Shown one piece after another: positions 5,235-10,208 of a stretch of 10,208 nucleotides of DNA. Origin of the DNA: UBA6183 sp964603255 (GTDB taxonomy: Bacteria; Bacteroidota; Bacteroidia; UKL13-3); assembly GCA_964603255.1 (NCBI GenBank), contig CAZRVA010000101.1, positions 1-10,208 of the forward strand. The letters are read 5' to 3'. The notes below the pieces were generated by a model, which saw only the letters and a list, made by a program, of their open reading frames with translations, was not told the DNA's origin and did no database searches. A program made the position numbers and the translations under genes. Position 1 is the first letter of the stretch. Each line of letters begins with the position of its first letter.

Positions 5235-6135
5235 GATGAAACTGTGTAATCACATCATGCAAGTAAGCCCTATCTATGTGGGTATAAATTTCGGTAGTGG
5301 TAATGCTTTCATGACCTAACATTTGCTGCACGGCACGTAAATCTGCACCAGCTTCAACCAAACATGTGGCAAAGGAATGACGCATGGTATGCGGAGAAAT
5401 GTTTTTGTGAATACCTGCACGTTTGGCTAAATCTTTAATGATGTAAAATATCATCACACGACTCAACCCTTTACCTCTGTTGTTTAAAAATACGGTATCT
5501 GTATGCCCTGTTTGTGGGGTAATGTGCGATCGCACAGTTTCTTTATATAGTTTTATGGCCTTAAGTGCAATGCTGCCAATAGGTACAAGTCGTTCTTTGT
5601 TACCTTTACCTAATACACGAACAAATTCATCAGTATAGGAGATATCCGCAAATTTCAAGTTTACCAATTCGCTTACACGCAAACCACAACTAAACATGGT
5701 TTCTATAATGGCTTTGTTGCGCATGCCTTCGGATGTGCTGTGGTCAATTTGTGCAACCATTAAATCTATCTCATGCACATCAAGTACTTCGGGTAACTTT
5801 CTTTTTAATTTGGGAGCTTCCAGTAATTCAGCGGGATTTTTATTGATTAAATCCTCCATTAACATGTAGTTGTAAAACGATTTAATGCCGCTTAAAATTC
5901 GTGCCTGACTGGTGGTGCTCATGCCCAATTCTGTTATCCAACGCAGGAATTCGCGTAAGGTTGCCAGATTAACTTCTGCAGGTTGTGGATTGATACCTTT
6001 GGCTTCAAAAAACTGTACAAGTTTTTGCATATCGCGCTGGTAAGCCTCGATGCTATTTTTCGACAATGATTTTTCGAGTTGCAGGTATGCTTTAAAACCT
6101 TTGATGTATGAATTCCAGTTAACCATTTGTTGCAT
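5224..6135 (-). CDS. xerD: site-specific tyrosine recombinase XerD
   Basis: This 303-residue tyrosine recombinase fits XerC/XerD, which resolve chromosome dimers at dif near the replication terminus with FtsK. The N-terminal SAM-like core-binding domain covers about residues 8-95 (FKAYLQLEKSLSKNSIEAY). The catalytic domain has every active-site residue: R153 in SCGLRVSEL, K177 in LGKGNKER, H249 and R252 in HTMRHSF, H275 in LGHESI, and the nucleophile Y284 in TEIYTH. Length and the absence of phage or integron neighbours argue for the housekeeping enzyme rather than an integrase. XerD is preferred over XerC by overall resemblance. The ATG at 6135 is used; M4 (6126) is an alternative. It is transcribed divergently from aroQ across a 129-bp gap. 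Confidence 0.93.
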   Translation of the reverse strand: MQQMVNWNSYIKGFKAYLQLEKSLSKNSIEAYQRDMQKLVQFFEAKGINPQPAEVNLATLREFLRWITELGMSTTSQARILSGIKSFYNYMLMEDLINKNPAELLEAPKLKRKLPEVLDVHEIDLMVAQIDHSTSEGMRNKAIIETMFSCGLRVSELVNLKFADISYTDEFVRVLGKGNKERLVPIGSIALKAIKLYKETVRSHITPQTGHTDTVFLNNRGKGLSRVMIFYIIKDLAKRAGIHKNISPHTMRHSFATCLVEAGADLRAVQQMLGHESITTTEIYTHIDRAYLHDVITQFHPRS

Positions 6136-6239
6136 TCAAATATTGAATATTATCTGTTGAATCTCACCAGATATTTTGTGCGCATGTGTGGGTAAAACCA
6201 TTAGTAAAGTACACAAAAGTAAAAAGCGATATTTTATAC

Positions 6240-6247
6240 TATTTTTG
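6240..6247 (+). promoter_or_regulatory. candidate -7 promoter element for aroQ
   Basis: TATTTTTG matches the Bacteroidota -7 consensus TAnnTTTG exactly and ends 17 bp before the aroQ ATG, giving a predicted very short leader. No good TTTG-type -33 element lies at the expected 17-23-bp spacing, so support is partial. The same octamer occurs upstream of pdhC. Confidence 0.4.
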
Positions 6248-6264
6248 TTTGATTACTTCACCAC

Positions 6265-6678
6265 ATGAAAATAATAATAATTAACGGTCCTAACCTAAAT
6301 TTATTGGGGAAACGCGAGCCAGAGGTTTATGGCAATACTTCGTTTGAAAGCTATTTTAACGATTTGCAAAAGACTTTTCAGCAGGTAACGCTTAGTTACT
6401 ACCAAAGTAATTTAGAAGGGGAGTTGATTAACAAACTACACGAAGTAGGTTTTAGTTATGATGGTATTATTTTAAATGCCGGAGGTTATACGCATACCTC
6501 TGTTGCCATTGCTGATGCTGTTGCCGCCATTACTACTCCGGTGGTTGAAGTACACATCAGTAATATTTTTGCCAGAGAAGAATACCGTCATGTTTCATTG
6601 TTAGGTAAACATTGTAAAGGTAGCATTAGTGGTTTTGGTTTAAGAAGCTACAACCTGGCATTGCAGAGTTTTTTATAG
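6265..6678 (+). CDS. aroQ: type II 3-dehydroquinate dehydratase
   Basis: This 137-residue protein is a type II dehydroquinase, converting 3-dehydroquinate to 3-dehydroshikimate in the shikimate pathway (EC 4.2.1.10); the active enzyme is a cytoplasmic dodecamer. Diagnostic motifs are complete: INGPNLNLLGKREPEVYG (6-23) with R17 and catalytic Y22, QSNLEGELI (47-55), LNAGGYTHTSVAI (70-82) with N71 and H77, VEVHISN (94-100) with catalytic H97, and REEYRHVS (104-111) with R108. The length is slightly short of the usual 140-150 residues but no motif is missing. The ATG at 6265 sits right before the INGPNLN strand, as expected. It is divergent from xerD and convergent with pdhC, so it is probably transcribed alone. 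Confidence 0.96.
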   Translation: MKIIIINGPNLNLLGKREPEVYGNTSFESYFNDLQKTFQQVTLSYYQSNLEGELINKLHEVGFSYDGIILNAGGYTHTSVAIADAVAAITTPVVEVHISNIFAREEYRHVSLLGKHCKGSISGFGLRSYNLALQSFL

Positions 6679-6710
6679 CTTTTCTTGCACTCCATAAATT
6701 GCGCAATAAA

Positions 6711-6740
6711 AAAGCCATGTTGCATACACAACATGGCTTT
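6711..6740. terminator. bidirectional intrinsic terminator between aroQ and pdhC
   Basis: A perfect 12-bp stem, AAAGCCATGTTG (6711-6722) with CAACATGGCTTT (6729-6740), has a 6-nt loop (CATACA). An A tract precedes it (from 6708) and T-rich sequence follows (to about 6750), giving a U-tract on either strand. It lies between the stop of aroQ (6678) and the stop of pdhC (6761), so one hairpin can end both convergent transcripts. Confidence 0.88.
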
Positions 6741-6760
6741 ACTATTTTTTATGGTTGATG

Positions 6761-7993
6761 TTATACCAATAACTTCACCGGATTCTCCAATAACTCTTTT
6801 AACGTTTTTAAGAAAGCCGAACCAACTGCACCATCCACCACGCGGTGGTCGCAGCTTAAGGTAACCTTCATTACGTTAGCTACTTTCATTTGGCCATTTT
6901 CTACCACTACGGTTTCTTTGGCTGCACCTACTGCTAAAATACAAGCATCTGGTGGATTAATGATGGCAGTAAACTCATCAATACCAAACATACCTAAGTT
7001 AGAAATGGTAAAGGTGTTACCTTCAAATTCGCTTGGTTGTAATTTTTTGTTTTTAGCTTTATCTGCTAATTCTTTTACCTCTGCACTAATGTGCGATAAG
7101 CTTTTGCTATCGGCAAATTTTACGACAGGAACAATTAATCCGTCTTCAATTGCCACAGCCACACCAATATTAATGTGGTGGTTGTAACGAATTTTATCGC
7201 CTAACCAGCTTGAGTTAGCCGCAGGATTTTTGCGCAATGCTGCTGCAACTGCTTTAATAATAATATCGTTAACAGAAATCTTAACCGGGCTAAATTCCAA
7301 CATGGCTTTTCTTGCTTCAATAGCCTTATCCATGTTAATGCTCATGGTTAAGTAGAAGTGAGGAGCAGTGTGTTTGCTTTCGCCTAATCTGCGTGCAATT
7401 ACTTTACGCATTTGCGAAACCGGCACTTCTTCATAACTTTCTTGTCCTACAACGGTAGGTAAAGTAATGCTTGGTGCACCAGCAGTTTTAGCAGCCGGAG
7501 TAAATGTTTCTACATCACGCTTAACAATACGTCCGCCATCTCCACTACCGCTTACACTATTTAAGTCTATACCTTTTTCGTCAGCAATTTTCTTAGCTAA
7601 AGGCGATGCTTTAACACGAGAATCGTTTGATGTGTTTGCAACCGGGGCAGGAGCAGGTGCTGTTGGAGCAGCTGTTTCTACTTTGGTTTCTTCTGCTTTT
7701 GCAGGTGCAGCCGCAGGAGCCGAAGCACCATTTAATAATGCCGAAATATCTTCACCTTTTTGTCCAACAATGGCAATTAAGGCATCAACAGGAACACTTC
7801 CACCTGCAGGAATACCAATATGTAAAAGGGTACCTTTAACGTAATTTTCCAACTCCATAGTGGCTTTGTCGGTTTCTACCTCAGCCAAAATATCACCCGG
7901 TTTAATATCATCGCCCACTTGCTTTAACCACGAAACAATAACACCCTCGGTCATTGTATCACTCATTTTGGGCATGCGTATTACTTCTGCCAT
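6761..7993 (-). CDS. pdhC: dihydrolipoamide acetyltransferase, E2 of pyruvate dehydrogenase
   Basis: This 410-residue 2-oxo acid dehydrogenase E2 has the canonical layout. A single lipoyl domain (1-77) carries the lipoylation lysine K43 in EVETDKATME. An Ala/Pro/Glu flexible linker spans about 88-125. The peripheral subunit-binding domain spans about 126-162 (VKASPLAKKIADEKGIDL). The acyltransferase domain spans about 186-410, with H383 and D387 in CDHRVVDG. The start MAEVIRMPKMSDTMTEGVIV and the acyltransferase domain resemble the acetyl-transferring (pyruvate) type, which makes acetyl-CoA (EC 2.3.1.12). A branched-chain or 2-oxoglutarate E2 is less likely. The E1 and E3 genes are not adjacent, so partners are encoded elsewhere. 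One lipoyl domain makes this a short form. Upstream is a 214-bp gap with its own candidate promoter. Confidence 0.92.
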   Translation of the reverse strand: MAEVIRMPKMSDTMTEGVIVSWLKQVGDDIKPGDILAEVETDKATMELENYVKGTLLHIGIPAGGSVPVDALIAIVGQKGEDISALLNGASAPAAAPAKAEETKVETAAPTAPAPAPVANTSNDSRVKASPLAKKIADEKGIDLNSVSGSGDGGRIVKRDVETFTPAAKTAGAPSITLPTVVGQESYEEVPVSQMRKVIARRLGESKHTAPHFYLTMSINMDKAIEARKAMLEFSPVKISVNDIIIKAVAAALRKNPAANSSWLGDKIRYNHHINIGVAVAIEDGLIVPVVKFADSKSLSHISAEVKELADKAKNKKLQPSEFEGNTFTISNLGMFGIDEFTAIINPPDACILAVGAAKETVVVENGQMKVANVMKVTLSCDHRVVDGAVGSAFLKTLKELLENPVKLLV

Positions 7994-8035
7994 ATCTATT
8001 ATGTGTTTATCTTAATTGTTAATTCAAAAATCAAG

Positions 8036-8043
8036 CAAAAATA
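8036..8043 (-). promoter_or_regulatory. candidate -7 promoter element for pdhC
   Basis: On the minus strand 8043-8036 reads TATTTTTG, an exact TAnnTTTG match 42 bp upstream of the pdhC ATG, predicting a leader of about 35 nt. A TTTG lies 24 bp further upstream (around 8068-8071), slightly beyond the usual -33 spacing. It supports separate transcription of pdhC from the upstream TonB receptor gene. Confidence 0.45.
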
Positions 8044-8148
8044 ACAATACTATTCATTTAAGCTACTCAAACTTAAAATTCTCTAACACGCAAAAGTGCT
8101 ATTTGTTCGTATTAGAGGTGTAATTGCTTGTAACTATTAGGGTTAAAA

Positions 8149-8180
8149 GGTTTTTTTGGTGTTGAAATCACCCTAAAACC
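8149..8180 (-). terminator. possible terminator of the TonB receptor gene
   Basis: GGTTTT (8149-8154) pairs with AAAACC (8175-8180), and inside it GGTG (8158-8161) pairs with CACC (8169-8172), with a 3x2-nt internal loop and a 7-nt apical loop. On the minus strand the hairpin starts 27 bp after the receptor stop codon and is followed by only four U residues. An alternative outer stem AGGGTT/AACCCT (8139-8144 and 8177-8182) is possible. The short U-run makes it a weak intrinsic terminator at best. Confidence 0.35.
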
Positions 8181-8207
8181 CTGTTAAACTTGGTGTATTA
8201 TCAATCG

Positions 8208-10016
8208 TTATTTTTTCGCGAAATTAAGTTTTAGATCAAATCCTACTTTAAACCAGCGACCTGGCATTTGCACAAAACCTGCCTCTAAGTATTTGGTATC
8301 AAGTACGTTTGATGCCTCGGCAAATAGGTTAAGTTGTTTGTAGTTAAACTGTATTTTACTGTCAAACAAGGTGTAATCGGCCATAGCAATCCTATTAATA
8401 TGCCTGATTGTAATGGTTTGATTTATCCATTTGTGCCACTTTAAAACTACCGTTGCAACGGCTTGGTGTTTGATGTTTGATAAGGTATACCTACTTTGGT
8501 AATTTTCTGCGGCACGTGCATTGGCATCAATGTATGTGTATCCTGCTTGTATTTGGTTTACAAATCCGTTGAATTTTTGATTGATGTTGGTTTCGAAACC
8601 CGATAAGGTTACTTTGTTTAAGTTTAACGGTTGCCATTTTTGTGTAGCATCTGTGCGTGCCCAATCAATTAAATTGTTTGAGGTGCGCTGAAATACCGAT
8701 GCAGAAACAAAGGTATTTTTGGCTGCAAATTTTCCTCCAACCTCACTACTTATGGCTTGTTCAGGAGTAAGTTGTGCGTTACCAATATTTGATGGTCCGT
8801 TGTAATACAAATCGGTAAACGTTGGTAAGCGCATGCCTTTATCAACCGAAGCAAAAATCACCCATTTTGGTTTGATGTTGTAGTAGGCATCAATTCCAGG
8901 AAAAAATGCAGATTGATTACTTGCATATTGGTTTAAATAAACGCCCGGAGTTATGATTAATTTTTTGTTGAATAATGCAAAACGATGTTCGGCAAATACA
9001 CCAAAAATATCTCTTTCGCGTTTGCCTAAGTTGCTGCTTTTTAAACGTTCGAAACGGCTATCGAAACCAATACCGGTCTCACCAAATTTAGATTGATAAG
9101 TGGCGTGAACCTCAGCACCTGCAACATGCGAAAAATGCCTGTTTTGAAAAAAAGATGGATTACTTCTAACGAAGATATAATGATCTTGGTTGTAACGATA
9201 ATAGGCTTGGGTTTTTATTTTAAAGCGGTTAATTTTTACTTCATGTTGTAAGCCTGCAAAACTGGTTTGTATGCTCTCATATTCAGTTGAATTTGGTACA
9301 TAAAAACCACGTGCACCAAAACTTTTATCGGTATGCCCCGCGGTAATGTTTAATATTGATTTGTTAAACTTAGCTGTGGCTTGGTAAAACAACTGACTGA
9401 TGTTAAAATCAGTATTTGGTAAATACCCACTTGATGAGGATTTACTAAAAGAAACATGTTGGCCGATATTTTTGTAATGCATGGCCGCACCAGCTTTTAA
9501 ACCATAAAAATTAAAATCGCCACCAAATGCACCTATGTACAACATGTTTTTATCGGGTACTTTGGTTACTAAGTTTACTGCACCACTTAAAGCGTTGATT
9601 CCATACATGCGGGATGCCCCGGTTTTTATCACTTCAATTTGTTCAAGCGCTTCGTTGGTTAAGGGTAAATTAAACATGTGATGACCGGTTTGCGGATCAC
9701 TTAGTTTCATCCCATTTAATAACATCAATGTTTGATCAAATGAACCACCACGTATGCCAATATCACTTTGTACACCTTCGGGTCCACGCTGCCTGATATC
9801 AACCCCGCTAACCATAGCCAACCAATTGGCAGGAGTGGTACCCGGTAATAAGTTTATTTGTTTACGTGTAATAATTGCAGATGGACTAATTCTGGTTTGA
9901 ATTCTGTTGCTGTTAACAATTACATCTTTTAAAAATGTGGTATCGGTTTGTGCATTGGTTATTCCACTAAAGGCCAATAAACAAGCCGCACCAAGATAGA
10001 TAGAGCGTTTTTGCAT
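8208..10016 (-). CDS. TonB-dependent outer-membrane receptor (BtuB/siderophore-receptor type)
   Basis: This 602-residue protein is a TonB-dependent outer-membrane transporter. The signal peptide spans 1-22 with cleavage after TNA (next residue Q23). The segment TTFLKDVIVNSNR (26-38) resembles a TonB box and plug start. The plug domain runs to about residue 155, with GVDIRQRGPEG (71-81), IGIRGGSFDQTLMLLNGMKL (86-105) and IEVIKTGASRMYGINALSGA (127-146). The rest is a beta-barrel with alternating-residue strands, ending in NVLDTKYLEAGFVQMPGRWF and the strand VGFDLKLNF. There is no N-terminal carboxypeptidase-like extension and no adjacent SusD homologue, so it is not a SusC-type glycan importer. 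Architecture suggests cobalamin, metal-chelate or small-molecule uptake, but I see no cobalamin riboswitch and cannot name the substrate. Confidence 0.9.
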   Translation of the reverse strand: MQKRSIYLGAACLLAFSGITNAQTDTTFLKDVIVNSNRIQTRISPSAIITRKQINLLPGTTPANWLAMVSGVDIRQRGPEGVQSDIGIRGGSFDQTLMLLNGMKLSDPQTGHHMFNLPLTNEALEQIEVIKTGASRMYGINALSGAVNLVTKVPDKNMLYIGAFGGDFNFYGLKAGAAMHYKNIGQHVSFSKSSSSGYLPNTDFNISQLFYQATAKFNKSILNITAGHTDKSFGARGFYVPNSTEYESIQTSFAGLQHEVKINRFKIKTQAYYRYNQDHYIFVRSNPSFFQNRHFSHVAGAEVHATYQSKFGETGIGFDSRFERLKSSNLGKRERDIFGVFAEHRFALFNKKLIITPGVYLNQYASNQSAFFPGIDAYYNIKPKWVIFASVDKGMRLPTFTDLYYNGPSNIGNAQLTPEQAISSEVGGKFAAKNTFVSASVFQRTSNNLIDWARTDATQKWQPLNLNKVTLSGFETNINQKFNGFVNQIQAGYTYIDANARAAENYQSRYTLSNIKHQAVATVVLKWHKWINQTITIRHINRIAMADYTLFDSKIQFNYKQLNLFAEASNVLDTKYLEAGFVQMPGRWFKVGFDLKLNFAKK

Positions 10017-10090
10017 AACTAAAATTTGGCGCGAGTATAACGTTTCAAATGGTTAAACAATACCCACACATGTAAAGATTATGTATGATA

Positions 10091-10129
10091 TTGTAACAAA
10101 GAAACTTGATGTTTGTAACAACAATTGTT
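10091..10129 (-). promoter_or_regulatory. operator-like direct repeat and palindrome upstream of the TonB receptor gene
   Basis: TTGTAACAA occurs at 10091-10099 and again at 10113-10121, 22 bp apart, about two helical turns; each copy is itself nearly palindromic (rc TTGTTACAA). The second copy overlaps the perfect palindrome AACAATTGTT (10120-10129). The cluster lies about 75-113 bp upstream of the receptor ATG, a natural place for a transcription factor site. The regulator is unknown and no exact TAnnTTTG element was found nearby. Confidence 0.35.
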
Positions 10130-10153
10130 ATTTGGCTAAATCATTAAGCCCAA

Positions 10154-10183
10154 ATTATTCGTTTGAAATACAAACAGAATAAT
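10154..10183. repeat. 12-bp inverted repeat with one bulged base, upstream of the TonB receptor
   Basis: ATTATTCGTTTG (10154-10165) pairs with CAAAC (10171-10175) and GAATAAT (10177-10183), with A10176 bulged and a 5-nt loop AAATA. No U-tract follows on either strand, so it is not a typical terminator. It could be an operator or an mRNA structure belonging to a gene beyond the window edge. Confidence 0.5.
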
Positions 10184-10208
10184 CGATGTAAGAAAATCAA
10201 ACTTTTGG

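Noticed and set aside
5523..5536. 14-bp palindrome TGTGCGATCGCACA inside xerD, containing GCGATCGC
   Set aside because: One 14-bp palindrome is roughly what chance gives in 10 kb, and it is explained by the codons for VRSH; a single copy does not support a HIP1-like or methylation-site role.
5224..6135. XerD-like recombinase as part of a mobile element next to the repeat mosaic
   Set aside because: Its neighbours are housekeeping genes, there are no att-like flanking repeats or cargo genes, and its length and motifs match chromosomal XerD.
7467..7844. 125-residue + strand frame (and a 70-residue one at 7627-7839) opposite the E2 gene
   Set aside because: They are antisense to the Ala/Pro-rich linker and lipoyl region of pdhC, whose GC-richer codons leave few antisense stops; the translation is low-complexity.
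10017..10208. Cobalamin riboswitch upstream of the BtuB-like receptor
   Set aside because: No B12-box-like sequence or multi-helix structure is visible in the available 192 bp; it could still lie beyond the window, but nothing here supports it.

Overview
The window looks like ordinary chromosome from a member of the Bacteroidota (Bacteroidetes). It is AT-rich, and start codons lack purine-rich Shine-Dalgarno tracts and sit behind A/T-rich leaders. Two starts are preceded by the octamer TATTTTTG, which fits the Bacteroidota -7 promoter element TAnnTTTG. The proteins (GcvT, XerD, type II AroQ, single-lipoyl PDH E2, a TonB-dependent receptor, a ComB-family phosphatase) also read as Bacteroidota versions. 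I cannot assign a genus.

Layout from left to right. Positions 1-342 hold the possible tail of an unidentified + strand gene, a strong intrinsic terminator and a gene-free leader. A MazG/YpjD-like nucleotide pyrophosphohydrolase (343-669, +) converges, with only 3 bp between stop codons, on a four-gene minus-strand cluster. In transcription order that cluster is gcvT (4670-3591), a small secreted SmpA/BamE-like protein (3567-3229), comB (3236-2505) and a GT-C family membrane glycosyltransferase (2499-673). Its gaps are 23 bp, an 8-bp overlap and 5 bp, so it is very probably one operon. Behind gcvT lies a 553-bp intergenic region (4671-5223) that is a patchwork of short degenerate tandem repeats with different periods. 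Next come xerD (6135-5224, -) and the divergent aroQ (6265-6678, +). aroQ shares a bidirectional terminator with the convergent pdhC-type E2 gene (7993-6761, -). Upstream of pdhC is a TonB-dependent outer-membrane receptor (10016-8208, -) whose upstream DNA carries repeated and palindromic operator-like motifs.

The genes do not form one pathway. They cover one-carbon and glycine metabolism (GcvT), central carbon metabolism (PDH E2), the shikimate pathway (AroQ), chromosome dimer resolution (XerD), nucleotide-pool cleaning (MazG-like), outer-membrane import (TonB receptor) and envelope glycosylation (GT-C protein). I see no defence system, prophage, insertion sequence, CRISPR array, tRNA or rRNA. 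I do not see a new multi-gene system. What deserves a second look is mostly non-coding or structural: a 26-bp perfect palindrome inside the BamE-like gene, an inverted repeat straddling that gene's start codon, the repeat mosaic in front of gcvT, the operator-like region upstream of the TonB receptor, and the unusual gene company of gcvT and comB.
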